Assembly (NCBI GenBank): GCA_004335635.1
Contig: QAXH01005595.1
Location: 1 to 44,886 of the forward strand
Length of the DNA stretch: 44,886 bases
Origin: Chloromonas sp. AAM2
Taxonomy: Eukaryota; Chlorophyta; Chlorophyceae; Chlamydomonadales; Chlamydomonadaceae
Reading direction: 5' to 3'
The position numbers and the translations under genes are program-made. The notes below the pieces were generated by a model. That model was not told where the DNA came from, searched no databases, and saw nothing but the letters and a program-made list of their open reading frames with translations. This document shows, in pieces, positions 9,886 to 23,556 of this stretch. Position 1 is the stretch's first letter. Every line of letters begins with the position of its first letter.

Positions 9886-12800
9886 ATGAGGCATTCCAGC
9901 ATTGGCAGGGCGCCAGCTCACACGGAACATGCACAGCATCCTCGCCCAGAAGTGCTGCCTCGTGGAGGCAGCAGTGTTGCCCGCCACAGTCACCGTGCAC
10001 GTTGCAGCACCACACCCCAACCCCCAGCCCCATGCATAGGCCATGCACGGGCAGTGCCACGCGACCGAGCAGTCAGCCCTACTCCAGCTGCTCGGTCTGC
10101 AGGCTACAGCACAGTTGATGACCCATTAGTGGATATCTTCAAGGCCGAAGAAGACCTTACCACCACAGCTTCATTGGACAGCATTGACCTTCCAGCAGAT
10201 GCACCATCAGGACAGGAGGACAACCCTTATACGCCTGCGGATGCACCTACGAGGTACGTCTCGGACAAGTGCAAGGCAAAAACCTGTGTTGCATATGACG
10301 TGCCCTCGCTTCCGCCGCTCACCTGTAAGCTGGTAGTGTCAGTATGTCACGAACAATCATGTCTGTGCTGATACCGCAGCCCTATCCCAGAGGGTGTGGG
10401 TGAACTTGAGTTGGAACGTCTTCTGGCTGAGAAGGGAGCCGATTTGTCAGTGGAGCGAGTGTGCCAGGTGGGTGCAGTGGGATGTCTGGCGCTGTCAGGT
10501 ACACCTGAGGGCACCTGAATGAACAGCCGGCAAGGCTGAGAGGCAACCATGAGCTGATGAAAACAGCCAAGGGCAGGGCTGCTTGGCTGAAAATTCTGGC
10601 ATTGTGGACTAGACTCTAACTGGAGCCTAGAAGGGCGGAGCTGGAGTGCAGCTGAGGCGCGATGGGAAATGCACGGGGACCGGAACAGAGATATGATCCT
10701 GGGGGACCACAGCCTGCAGTTGACGCTTGGGAAAGGGCGGTCCTAGAGGGACAGCAGGCGCGAGGAAGGACTGCTGGTGTAACAGCAGAGACAGACCAGC
10801 AAGGAGGTACCAGGCTGCAAAGGCACAGAAGTGCAAGGATGATTGGACAAAAGTGGCAGGGAGAGAAAGGGACAATAACGAAAGGACAGATTTCAGCAGC
10901 GGGGATAGGAGCACTTGAAAGGGACAGCTGTGAAGGAATAGCTGGAGTGTCTGCAGCCAGCGATCACCCCCTCACACCGGACAATAACACTGCTGGAGTG
11001 GGTTGTAGAGGAGAGATGGTTTCACAGGAGAGAGCTCATAGAAGCAAACTGGCTTTGCCTGCCCAACCAAACCTCTGGTCCTGGTCTTTGCATGGCTTTG
11101 CCAAGACCCTTACTTTTCACAAACAACACTCCCTGTCACAACGCCTGCGTTACACTTTCACTCCTGCGCACGCATGTGTTCGTGTGTTTGATTCAAGCAG
11201 CTAACAGGCTTCAGCTTGGTCATTCTTTTCCTGTCCACTGACAGTCTGCTCCTGTGTGTGAGAAAGGAAAGAGAAAATGCGATACTATTATTCTCCTGCT
11301 GTAAACATGCTCCTGCGTTCTGCAGGTGTTTCCTTACCCGCTGGACAACTTCCAGAAGAAGGCGCTAGAGATGTTCCTCGAGGGTCAGTCCGTGGTGGTG
11401 TGTGCGCCCACGGGCGCGGGAAAGACCGCCATCGCGGAGGCGGCGGCAGCGGCCACACTGGCACGCGGACAGAGGGTCATCTACACAACACCACTCAAGG
11501 TATGCTCATTGTATGTTCATGTCACTGAGTGCTTGAGTGACAGTTATAGTTTGAGTTTAATCTAAACGATTGAGACCTCCTCTACCCAGCTTATTTTTAT
11601 CGTATTTCACCTGCTGCAGCGTCGATTGATGTGATCAATACTCCATCAGAGGCTGCTCTGTTTGGTTGAGTGTTGTATCTGGAGGTGTGTGCCTGTGCCT
11701 CCTCCTTGCTGACGCCTGTGCCCCGCGTGCCTGTGCATTCTGTCCCCGCAGGCTCTGAGCAACCAGAAGCTGTTTGAGATGCGCAAGCGCTTTGGGCACG
11801 TGCGCTGCGGGCTGCAGACAGGCGACTCAAGCCTCAACACTGAGGCCTCTGTGGTCATCATGACGACGGAGATCCTCAGGAACATCATGTACCGCATTGC
11901 AGAGCAGGTACATGCCTGTACAACAGAACATGCATGTCGTACACTGCTACAATCTGCAGTGCAGAGCATTGCGAGTCAATCACCAACTGTTCCCTATTAG
12001 TGTCCTATCAGGGCCCTGTTACACCTCTCCTGTCATTTCGGACTCTGTGCCGTAGCAACCTTAGACCTGGTTGTTAGCGACGCTTTGGGTGTATTGACAA
12101 ATGCCATGCAGTGACGATTACGACTGTTCATCAGCACTGCTTGCTGCTGCTTGATTCCAAACTGTTTGACCAGCACTGATTGCTGAAGAAGATCGAACTG
12201 CTGATTGGTTTCACCCTGTTCAGGTGCCGGAGAGTCCTGAGGGTGGTGAGGACACACTCCAGGGCGAGGGATACCCTGTGGGCCAGGCGGGCCAGGGTCC
12301 TGGGGAGGGGGATGAGGATGAGGGCGAGCAGGAGGTTAGCGGGCTTATGACCAGGGAGGTGCGGCTGGCGGACGTGGGACTGGTGGTCATGGATGAGGTA
12401 AGCAGTTGGAAATCAAACACAGGGGGGATCAGGGGTCAAGGCCAGAAACCCCAGGGTCACGTGATGGTAGCTGTCAAGCTGTTGACTAACACAGGCCACT
12501 GGTGGTTGAGTGTCAATCAACACTAGGTGATGTAATGTGGCGCGAAAACTGCACGGTACCGTCAAGCCCAGGGACTGTGCTTGAACAACAGTAATCTATG
12601 AACTGGTTACTAAATGTAATTGTTTGATGTGTCAGGTCTAGAAACCGATGGTGCGTACTGGTACCTTTTCTATGGCTGTGTGATGCCGCTTATGGAACTG
12701 GTTGCATTGCCCACCCTTGTGTGTGAGAGGTTCCTCCTGCTGATCTGATAACAATGACTCAGCTGTTGCAGCCATTCCTTTGCTTGTGCGTCAGGTGCAC

Positions 12801-15800
12801 TACCTGAGCGACCCGTTCCGCGGCAGCGTGTGGGAGGAGGCCATCATCAACTGCCCCAGGCACATACAGCTGCTGTGCATGAGCGCGACGGTCAAGAACC
12901 CGGACGACCTGGGCGCATGGATCGCCAAGGTCAGACTGGCAGACGGGTTCTGGGTGTCTGGGCAGCGGTATTTGCTCTTTGTGCGGGTGCACACAGGAAA
13001 GCACAGGTATGCATGCGAAAGAGTGTCGCAATGACTGGATGTGTGTAAGGCCAAGCCATGTGCCTAGTGCCAGCCAAATTACTGTATGTAGGAATTGTTG
13101 TATGCAAAGTCATTGTATGCCATTCCAACAGACTCATTGTATGCATTGAATGTATTAAACATGCACCAGGGTCAGCACCAGGCGACGCTGACCCACCCGG
13201 TGTGTGTTCACTGGCACAACATCATCATGTTCCAGCCGACCCGCCCTGTCCCGTCATTTCAGGAGCACATGCCCTGCGCCACCATCAAGACCTCCTTCCG
13301 CCCCGTGCCGCTGCACTGGTACCACGCCTACACCGCGCCCCCGCCCCGGGGGCTGCAGCTGGTGGACTTGCTCTCTAAGGACCAGCGCCACCTCAACCAG
13401 AGACTTGAAGCCAAGGCAGTCATGATGGAGGAAGCAAGGTGAGGGATGCATAGGGCCATTCTTTCAAGGGGTTGGCCTTTTTCCGTTTGAATCCCGACTG
13501 ATTGACTGCTGGGGCAAGAGTGTGCGATGGAGGATGCCAGGTGAGGGGCGGAGATAGCTTAGAGGAAAGAGTGCATGGTGGGATGGAAATGAGGTGCAGG
13601 ACGTTGCATGTTAGACAATCATGGCAAGGCAGGCCACATGGCAACTCAGAGCGGCTGATGATGAACAAGTACTGACTGCCTTCAGCTTCCCGCATGTGCT
13701 CCTTGACCCGTACCGGGCTGATGCACGCGACTCCCTTGCCGTTTCAACCCACCATCATCCTGCCAGGCAAAGCACCTTGGCTCATGAACACTGCCAGTTG
13801 GAATTTCTCGGCTTTCCTCAGGATAAGCATGTACGGGCGCTTATGGGGCACTCCATGTGTTGTCAGGCCTCCCGTACGTGCTGCTCGATCATTGCCCTCT
13901 GTTCCAAGCTGCAACAGCACGGCTGCTCGATCATTGCCCTCTGTTCCAAGCTGCAACAGCACGGCTGCTCGNNNNNNNNNNNNNNNNNNNNNNNNNNNNN
14001 NNNNNNNNNNNNNNNNNNNNNNNNNNNNNNNNNNNNNNNNNNNNNNNNNNNNNNNNNNNNNNNNNNNNNNNNNNNNNNNNNNNNNNNNNNNNNNNNNNNN
14101 NNNNNNNNNNNNNNNNNNNNNNNNNNNNNNNNNNNNNNNNNNNNNNNNNNNNNNNNNNNNNNNNNNNNNNNNNNNNNNNNNNNNNNNNNNNNNNNNNNNN
14201 NNNNNNNNNNNNNNNNNNNNNNNNNNNNNNNNNNNNNNNNNNNNNNNNNNNNNNNNNNNNNNNNNNNNNNNNCCCTCTGTTCCAAGCTGCAACAGCACGG
14301 CTGCTCGATCATTGCCCTCTGTTCCAAGCTGCAACAGCACGGCTGCTTGATCATTGCCCTCTGTTCCAAGCTGCAACAGCACGGCTGCTCGATCAGCCGG
14401 TGGCTGCCCAAGCCAAGTTGCTAGTGGCCCGTAAGGCGTTCATCTGGAAACGCTGGTGCTTGTCCATTGTCGTCTGTTCCTATGCCTTGCGCCCTGCAGG
14501 GCCATGCTCCAGCGCCGTCAGCGCATGGACCCGTACGGCAGCAACATGTCCTGGGACAAGGCGGTGGCGGGCATGATGGAGGTGGACGTGCAGATGCAGA
14601 GGAAGGTGAGAGGGAGACGAGAGCTGTGCGGTAGGGCAATCCCAATGCCCTTCTCAGGGCACCAAGCCATATGTGCTTCTCCATGTTACTGCACTTCTCC
14701 ATGCTACTGCACTTCTCCATGTCACTCTTGTCCTGGGTCTGATACATCAGTGGTTTTGCAGTGATTGTGTATCAGATGCCCTCGAGTGTTGTGATCGAGG
14801 GCGGCCACATCACAGATTTGAACACTTGACGTGTTGAGAGGAACCAGGGGAACCTGAGAACGTTCAGGTGTGGAGCCATACAGAAGTTTGACGACACAGA
14901 ACCACCTCAATCACCTTCTAAGGACCCACCCGCATGCCGACATATGCGCTTCTCCATGCTCGTGCACCTAACAATTTATTGCAACTGTCTAGTGGATAGG
15001 TTGTTAATCATTGTTGACTCGGAGAAGTGGTGTGACCGATTGGAAACTGGGTGGCTAGATTGCCAATCCACATGCCTAAGTGTTGTTCACAACCCTGCCC
15101 TGCCGCCTCACCCACTGCACCCCAGGCCATGTCCAAGCGTGTGCCGGCCATGGAGCCGCTCATACTCCGGCTCAGGAAGGAGAACCTCCTGCCAGCCATA
15201 TGGTTCATCATGTCACGAAAGGTATGAGGGAACGGCCTACGGCAGCTGATGACCAGGATTGCGATAGTGAACTACTGTAAGCAGGCCATTGATGGGAAGG
15301 CATGAGCTGCGGGTTCAATTGGACTGTGCAGCATCTCAATCATGGTGGTACGGTGTGCTGTTGTCTTCTGACGTCCGTGTCAGTCCGTGCAGTGCGCACA
15401 AGGGATGTGTCCCGCCCAATCAAACTCAATTTCAAGTCAAGAGTCTCCAAGTTGGACTCCAAGCAACGTCCTGTTTGTCCAGGGCAGAGCAAGCACCATC
15501 TGGATCAACTCTTGAACAAAGCACCACCCAGGGATGCGTTGAAAGCATCAGCACAGCCTCCCACCAGCCAGGCCAATGTGTGAGGGGATGCGGAAGTGTG
15601 CATGTGTGTTCTTGCTGCTCACCGCCTCGTTGTGCGATCACATGCTTCCGCATGCGTGTCCCGGTTGCTCGGCACAGGACTGCGACCTGTCCGCTGTGCG
15701 CGCGGCAGCGGGTGCGGTCATTCTCACATCCGAGGAGGAACAACAGGCGATCCGGACAGAGGTGGGTTGAGGCGCAACGGCACATGCTTTTTGGTGGGAG

Positions 15801-18800
15801 GAGCTGAACTTGAAATTCACAGTGGGGGGCAACGACCAAGGGCTTCTTAGTCAGCAACGCCTGCTGCTAAGCCCTGTACGGATATCCTGCTGCTAAGCCC
15901 TGTACGGATATCAACAAGAATGGCACCCACCTAACCCAGTGTGAACATGGTCGAGCACTGTTAGGAGTTCGGCTCTCACAGGTCGGCCCACTTTTATCAT
16001 GCTCTTCATGTCTGGCTGTCATCCTTGCATTTCACCTGCCTGATCATCACCAAAGCGTGTGGAACTGCTTTTCCTTTTCTCCGCCCAGCTTCGCTGCTTA
16101 CTCCACGTACATGAACAGTGGATGACTTGAGTCGGTGATTCTCGTGCATCCCACTCATGAACGGACTTTCTTCTGAACCAAGTCTTTTCCTTGCACCAGC
16201 TTCGTAGCGCCTGCTGTTTGCTCCACTGTTCCTTCCGGCTGCAGGTTGCCGCCCTCCAGGCCGACTCCCCCGAGGCGGTCCGCGAGACGCTGGTGCCCGC
16301 GCTCATCCGGGGCATGGCCAGCCACCATGCGGGACACCTGCCGGGGTGGAAGTCACTGGTGGAGAGGCTGTTCCAACGGTAAGGCGAAAGGCGGAGTGGG
16401 CAGTGGGGAGGGCTGGCAGGGTATGGAGAGGAGGAGGATATCAGGATAGGGGGTTTCAGGAGGATCGCCGGCCTTGGCAGGGCAGATGGGCAGAGATTGA
16501 TTGTTTGGGCTGGATGGGCACAATGGCAATTGGGACGAGGGTGGATGAGGGCAGGGCAAGGTTGAGATAAGTGGGGCAGTGTAAGAGGAAGGCTGGTTTG
16601 AAGGGCAGGCGGTGGGCCCATGACAAGTGGGCCCAGAAGTTGCTTTTGAACTAGGGTGCGGCATCTGTTGTTGCTTGTGATGCAGTTGCACCGTTGATAT
16701 GATCATATCAACCCATGCAACCGTGCTAAGGAAAAGCGCTAACCCGCAGGGAACCCGATGCATTACCAGTCAAGGCTGGTGCTGACGTTGTCACACCTTC
16801 CATGCGCAGGGGTCTGCTGAAGATCGTGTTTGCCACGGGCACGCTGGCAGCTGGCATCAACATGCCCGCCCGCACCACCATCATCAGTGCGCTGGGCAGG
16901 CGGACAGACGACGGCGTGCAGCTGCTGCCGCACAACGAACTGCTGCAGGCAAGCAGAGGGTGATAGAGAATAGAATAGTGACCTTGCCTGTGCAGCCAAG
17001 GTCACTCGCAAGACTAGATTTGGTTGGAGGATCAGGCATGTGGCATGGCGATGTGAAGGATGAAGACGGGGTTTGTGAAGAAGCATTCGAAATCAAGAAA
17101 CAGGCAAGGCAAGAGCTGAGTAGCGCACTGAGAAACGCAGTGCATGCCTGTGGCTGATCACAACGTCAAAGTCTACATTGGAAAATGGAGTGCAGTCTTG
17201 CAATTTGTCACCATACCAAGAATTACAAAGTTTAGTGCCGGCATGGCTCCTTGTGTCAGCCATGCCAGCGCGTGCCGAGGGTTGCCTCGAGCCCGAAACG
17301 TCCATATTTCTTTCCCACTGGTTACAATTTAACTAAAGCTTAGAAGCGGTTACGAGCGATTATGAGCGGTTACTTACACAGGTGGCATCGTCCACATTGC
17401 AGATGGCCGGGCGTGCGGGGCGGCGCGGATACGACACCGAGGGGTTCTGCTGCGTGCTGCAGACAAGGTAAGGCGCTTGTCACCAGTACTGCACGAACTG
17501 TCCGTGAGCTGCGGTATGATGGTATGCAATGTCGCGTGCTGGTGTGTTTAACATGTTGTAAGTCACAACGGCCCTTGTCCATCATAGTATAAAACGTCGC
17601 CCTACAGAGTAAAGCTGAACTTCAGATCAGCTGCGTGATTGTTGCATCAGCAAGTGCAAGCCACCCACGAGTTGCCATGTATGATCTGCTCAATGACTTC
17701 CTTTCACGCTGCCATTGACCCCGCTTGCTGTGTTGCCAAGGTTATCGACACAACCACATTGTTAGAGTTTTCCGCAGGCTGGCAACTCAGACCACGCCTG
17801 TTTGTAAATGCAAGATGCAATTGACGGTCGACTGGTGCATGATTCTGCCAATGACTTCCTTTCGTATCGTTCCTGATCCCTGTTCACTGTGTGGGTGCAT
17901 GTTCTGATCAACGTGTGGTTGGTTTGTGTTGTCTTGTCAGGTACATACAGGTTGTTGATAGGGTGAGTTCCTTTCGTATTGTCAATCACCTCCGTTCATC
18001 ACGTGCTCGTGTCAGGTATGAGGGCCCCGAGGAGGCCTTTTCCATCATCAAGGCGGGCCCCGAGCCGCTCATGTCTCACTTCAACGTGAGCTACGGGCTC
18101 GTGCTCAACCTGCTCAGCATCTACTCGCTGGAACAGGCCAGGGAGTTCTGCAACAGGAGCTTTGGAATATACCTCAGGGTGAGCTGCCTGGGGTTCAAGG
18201 ACTGATTAGGGTGCATTCATGTTCGGAAAGTGGTGAAGAGGAACGTGGGGAAGTAGGGAGGGCAGGACGGAGTGCATTGGAGTGTGTCAGTGCATTGTTT
18301 GTTGCTTTACTTAAAGCAAGTGCTGGGATACATGTCATAGCCACCCTTGCTCATGCTCTTGAGCCAGATTGGTTTTTGGTCGGCTTTGTTTGGACCTGTT
18401 CCTGCACTGACCGGTGCTGGTGCCGGTGCCAGCGCTGGTGTTGAACTCCGCCTGTCTTGCCCCTGTGCGTCTACTGCGCACGCCACCTCTGCTCACATCG
18501 GGCCAGAAGCTCTGCTGTACAAGTGTCGCGTTGTCCAAGTGTCACATAGTCCCATGCCCGCAGCGCGAGGGCAACGCGCGGCGAGCGAAGGAGCTCGAGG
18601 TGCTGGAGGCGCGCATTGCCGCTCTGGACGAACAGTTCGCAGCCACGGCGTCAACAGAGGCAAAGCAACTCAACGTAAGACGTGATGTTAAGACAGGCAG
18701 CTTATTGATGTGCTAGAGCACGTGACATACAAGGTTTGGAACTCGTGGATGTAGGGCCACGTCACGAGTTTCCCTAGACAGCACCATGCTTCCCTTTCCC

Positions 18801-21800
18801 ATCCTGCCGCTTGCCATTCCTGCAAAGATCATATCATCCCCTGCTTCTCTGCTTCCCTTCCTTCAGGCTTCAGTGAAGGCCGCCAAGGAGCAGCTGCGGT
18901 TAGTGCGAATCGAGGAGGAGACACGGCGCATGACGCAGGCGGATGAGGCACTCATGGCAGAGGGGCTGCCGAGGAAGGTGGGTTAAAAAAAGCGCGGCGC
19001 AGGGCAGGGCGTGTGGCTGTCCGCAGGAAGCAGTGAGCTGTAAGCGTTTTGATAGTCTGCTAATTTGCTTGTTGTGTGTTCTGTGCAAGGATGATCTGTC
19101 TGCAGCCCCGTCAGCAGGCGTTCGCTAGAGCGCATCTCTTGCTCGGAGGAGAGGTACCCTGCTTGCTGGCGGGTGATTTTTGGTGGGGCTCGGTTTTCCT
19201 GTAAGATTCTGGCAACCTTTGAGGCAAACCGGCTCGGCGCCCCCGCCGCGACCGGCGACCGTGCTCGTGGGCCTTGAGTAAAGAGGGCTGTGGCGCTAGA
19301 AATGCATGGCACAACCAACCCCAGCCTGCCAGGAGAGTAGCAGGAAAAGAGAGCTTAAAAGTAGGCTTAGGGTGGTGGGACATCAGGTATGGAGCCCTGT
19401 CCACAGGCACACACGGGGATCGTGCATTGATGCCCGGCCTGCTTCAATACGCCTACCAGCGTCCAGTTGTTGTGCACAGCCGTGTGCTGCTGTCTGTGCT
19501 TCAGGTGCTCCTGAACCTGTTGGTCGACCGCAAGGGCAGCAAGGGCCTGCGCACCATCAGCCTGCCTGCAGTGCTGCTGGCGAAGGTGCCTGCCGGCAGT
19601 GAGCAGGAGCAGCAGGAGGCAGGGCCAGAGAACAGGTACGAGAGCTCGTATCTTGTTGTTTTGTTACATCCGTGACGGTGTGTGCCATGCACCAATCTGT
19701 CCTGCAACTCAAGACAAAACACCTTCAGACAGACAGTTCGAGCCATGAAGTAATTTGATTCTGCTTCCTGCCATGTGCGGAAGCACGTGTGTTGTGGCAA
19801 CAGGGTTGTTACGTGGCCTTGCGGTCCTCTGCCATGTGACCGGCAAGTCCCATGGCTGCAGCAGACCTTCCTCCGTTGTGCCTCACAGTGTTATTCCTTG
19901 CCATGTGCATGTGTTGTGTATAAGAGCCATATGTGCCTTCTGCCTGTGCCGCAGCCAAGCTTACGTGTACCTCGGGCTGGGTGCGGACAACCGGTTGGTG
20001 CGAGTCAACGCAATGCACGTGGCAGGCTGGCAGGCCGGGCCCGAGGGAAGCATGGAGGAAACCGACACAAAAACGGTCGCAGCGGCTCTGGATAAGGCCG
20101 TGGGCTGGGGCCGGTTGGCAGGTGGGAGCGGGCACAGTGGGACGGGCAGGAGATTGGCGCATGTGGTGGCCGTCACAGCCAGGTGGTGTGGGAAATAACG
20201 GCAACAGGGCAAAGGACATGGACAGGCAAAGCTGTAGTCCAACTGTCATCAAACCAAACCAAACCAAACCAAGTTATCTCAAAGCTGAGACTGAAGCATC
20301 CAACTTTCAAACCAAGTGATGCGATTTCTCCTTTGGCCGACACGGCATCATAGATCATGTTATGTTATCGCAATCAGAGTATGGAAAAAGACAGTAGTGG
20401 GTGCAATCACATGCTGTGAGTGTGACCTGTGGGTATATGCGTTGTTGCAGCGCGCTTGGGCACTGTTGAGGTGGCCTCGGGCAACAGCGCCACCGCCCTG
20501 GTGGCCCTGCAGCTGCAGCAGGTGCAGTGGCAGCGCCTGCCGCTGGACAACAAGCTGCTGGACAAGATTAACGAGGCAAAGACGGTGAGTGGTGGGGCAG
20601 GTGTGCATGTGTGACAGGAACTGTAGCAGCGGTACGCGCGGCAGGCTGGCGTGGGTTGTTACGGACTTAATATTGTTATGGAGCTGTGCGTGGCAGAATC
20701 AGGCAAGGCTGGTCAGGTCTGGCTTGCCCAGGTCTGGCATCCAAACACAAAACACTGCAAACCCACCCGTTTGCTCAGCCCAATCTCGATACAGCTGACT
20801 TTGTACTCCTGAAGGCTGTGTGGCCCTTATCATGTGACGAAACGACCCGAATTACGTGACAATGTGACGACCATGTGACTCATGTGGTCATGTCCATGTG
20901 TCGCATGCAGGCTGTGCGTGACACGCTGGCAGCGCTGGAGTCGCACCGCAGCCAACAGGCCCGGGGGGGGAACGGCTCCGGCCAGGACAGCGCACGCATG
21001 GACGACAAGTGAGTCACGTGACACAGGGGCAAGTGATGGCGGTTTGTCAGTTGGCATGGCTGGGGCTTGTGGCCAGGTGCTTGCTGGCAAGATGGTGGTG
21101 TTTTCACAATCTGTTTCTCGGAAGTTCTAAAGAATGATGAACAGATGTCATGCTGCTTCTAACCATTTCTGACTGTCTCCTGGTGTTGGACTGCAGCAAA
21201 CAACCATCAGACGTTGCAACATGTGGAGGGAAACACGCTCAGATACACTCCACGTCATGCCTCTGTGTCGCCATGAGTGTAGCGAACAAAAGATTATGTG
21301 TCGTTTGGTCCCGTTGTGTTGGTTGGCAGGCGTTCCATGGACCGCATGGCGCAGGCCCGCAGCCTCCAGAAACGTGCAGACAAGATTCGGGAGGAGATGC
21401 AGGCGGTGGGCCAGGACACATGGAGGAACTTCACGGTATAGCGGAGGGTCCCGCATGCGCAGGGGCTGGGGTCAGCATGCACTGTTCAGGAGGTGGTGGG
21501 GGGCGGGGCAACGGGGCATGGGAAGCATTGGGAAGTACGGAGTGAGGCACTGTGAGCCCCGTTGCTGCTATTATGCCCGTTCTATCAACAGCTTTTCTGG
21601 CTTGGGAGCCAGGGCAGGAGGCAGTCAGTCATTCTGCCCCTTCCATCAATATTGCTCTCGCTTTGTGTCGTGGGCACAAAAGACGACGAACAGAGCAGGA
21701 AAAGAATTGTGGAAACTATGGACGAGGATCTGGGAGCACAAAAAGGGTTGTGCACTTGATCTGCAAACAAACCCAGCGCCAACAGATTATCTGCCATTTG

Positions 21801-23556
21801 TTAACTGCATGCAGGAGGTTGTTGACATCCTTGCTGACATGGGCGCCATCCTCAAAGACTCACTGGAGATCATGCCGCTGGGTCTGGTGGCGAGAAGCAT
21901 ACAGGTGCGGTGCGGCTCAGGGCGATGCGAAGTGCCTGGACTGCTTGGTCTGCAGCATCGCAAGCTGAAAAACCGCAGTATGCAAAGGCCTTGTGGTGAC
22001 GTCGGGGGCTATGGGTGTGGCACTAATGACTTGGAATGCTAGGCAGTCTTCAGTATCAGCCTCAAGGACTCACACAGGCCTAAAAGCAAACTCCTGTTCC
22101 GATTGTCACCCGCACACTATGCTGGTGGGTTAGCCTGATTGCAAACCTACTGTGTTGGTGTTGCTCGTCAAATCAAAGGGCTCTTGCTTGGCATTCGCAG
22201 GGTCAGAACGAGCTGTGGCTAGCGCTTGTGTTGACGCATCCCGCCATGTTCGGCCTGTCGGGGCCGGAGCTCGCGGGGGTGCTGGGCGCCATCCTGTGCG
22301 GGGAGGTGGTGCGCAAGTCGGGGAACATCAGCGCTGCCTACATGGCCAGCCAGAAGGTACGCGGATAGTGGCTGAGTGTAGCCGAGGCACAGGGCGGAGC
22401 TTGGCTGAGGAAACCTGTGTCAGCTCGATATCAGGCTTCTGGCCTCTGTGCAAGGATGGGTGCGGCTGAAGTGGAATGCGGGCCTTGCAGAAGGAAACCT
22501 GTACCAGCTCTCATCACAAGGCCATGGACTTCTCCACCTTTGGCAGTGCTGTATATGCCACGGGGACAGCCCTTCATGCTCAGGACTGGCTCTAAAGGAA
22601 ATCTCTGCTGATTGTGGGACTTTTGCTCAATCATGAATGGGAAGGCACTAGTCACCTACCCTTGGCCATAAGCCCGGGTGCATGTCCCGCATGACACTGG
22701 CTCCTCAGGCAACCGCTGAGTAAGGGTGGTGATGTTGACTGTTCAGTGCAGGCAAACTCGACCAGGCAATCAGCTGCGGTGCATACACTGCTGAATATGC
22801 ACAACTAATGTTTTCTGTCCGGCCACAGGTTGTTGACGCCGTGAATGAGCTCGAGGGCCAGCGGCAGCTGCTCAGCGAACTGCAGGCGGCTGCCGGCCTG
22901 GGCACATGGAACGATGCCCTGCTGCTGGACCTCCGGCTGGCGGGGATAGTGGAGGCGTGGGCAGCGGGCGCCACATGGAAGCAGGTGCGTATGCATGTGC
23001 ATGTGCATGTGCATGTGCGCAAACACGTGGTTGCAGGCAACATTGCAGGAAAGCCAAGGCTTGCCGGATAACGCTATACAGTTGTAGGCAGAACAGGGGG
23101 CTGCTGTTGTTGTCGTCTTGCATTGACCCATTTGGCAAGGCTACAAGCGTCAAAGCATTGATACGATCACGATCATGGTTCAAGATACGATCACGGCAGA
23201 CCAGGCAAACCTATGCCCGGTGTGCCTGGATAGCAGTGTTATGCCTGACACGTTGCCCCTGCACCCCAATGCTTGCACAGCCATACTCCGGGTTCAGCGC
23301 ACCAGCCCTCACAGCAACCCTGAGACATCCCACGTCCACTGTTGATGATTTTTTTGTGCCATCCTGTGTGGCCCTGTTGTAGGTTGTCATGGACAGTGGA
23401 ATGGACGATGGAGACATTGCACGGCTGCTGATCCGCACCGTGGATTTAATCAAGCAGATTAGTTGGCAGAAGGAACTGCTACCACACCTTACGGAGGCCT
23501 GCTTTGAGGCTCTCAAGGGCTTGGACAGGAAGCCCATTGCTGAGACACTGATGTGA
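9886..23556 (+). CDS. ISE2: ISE2/DExH15-like chloroplast DEVH-box RNA helicase
   Basis: Ski2-like RNA helicase closest to plant ISE2 (DExH15), a plastid RNA-processing helicase. Exons: 9886-10253, 10380-10467, 11326-11499, 11752-11907, 12224-12397, 12795-12929, 13263-13438, 14500-14605, 15126-15221, 15678-15761, 16245-16378, 16810-16948, 17403-17467, 18016-18178, 18564-18674, 18867-18977, 19505-19635, 19955-20121, 20451-20584, 20911-21008, 21330-21435, 21815-21904, 22201-22356, 22829-22984, 23383-23556. All phases close, giving 1163 residues; Arabidopsis ISE2 is about 1170. The N-terminus is Ser/Arg/Ala-rich with almost no acidic residues for about 85 positions, like a transit peptide. Motifs: APTGAGKT (179-186), TTPLKALSNQK, DEVH (319-322, split by an intron), SAT (350-352), HHAG (546-549), [15 protein letters not shown] (571-585), [10 protein letters not shown] (610-619). 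A DSHCT-like C-terminus runs from about 973 to 1163. The intron after exon 12 uses a GC donor. Confidence 0.93.
13879..14394. repeat. 42-bp minisatellite interrupted by an assembly gap
   Basis: Tandem copies of a 42-bp unit containing CTGTTCCAAGCTGCAACAGC lie in the ISE2-like intron between exons 7 and 8. Visible unit starts are 13879, 13921 and 13963 before the gap, and 14299, 14341 and 14383 (partial) after it. Copies are nearly identical; one has a C-to-T change (GCTTGATC at 14345). The unit has no stop in three frames, so long ORFs run through it, but it is intronic. Confidence 0.95.
13972..14272. other. Assembly gap (301 N)
   Basis: A run of 301 undetermined bases inside the 42-bp minisatellite. 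The flanking copies stay in the same 42-bp register across the gap. No exon is expected inside, because the flanking exons 13263-13438 and 14500-14605 join in phase. Confidence 0.99.
15860..15911. repeat. 26-bp tandem duplication
   Basis: Two perfect adjacent copies of a 26-bp unit beginning CCTGCTGCTAAGCCCTG, in an intron of the ISE2-like gene. Confidence 0.9.
22987..23016. repeat. TGCATG hexanucleotide microsatellite
   Basis: Four to five GCATGT/TGCATG units immediately downstream of the donor at 22984|22985 in the last intron of the ISE2-like gene. Confidence 0.85.

Noticed and set aside
13621..14424. Three long ORFs running through the N gap on both strands
   Set aside because: They exist because the 42-bp unit and the N run contain no stops. 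The region is intronic, and the flanking helicase exons join in phase without it.
9886..23556. Alternative assignment as cytosolic Ski2 or nuclear Mtr4
   Set aside because: The protein length, the transit-peptide-like N-terminus, the DEVH motif and the TTPLKALSNQK context fit ISE2/DExH15 better. I see no Mtr4 arch-type KOW insertion.
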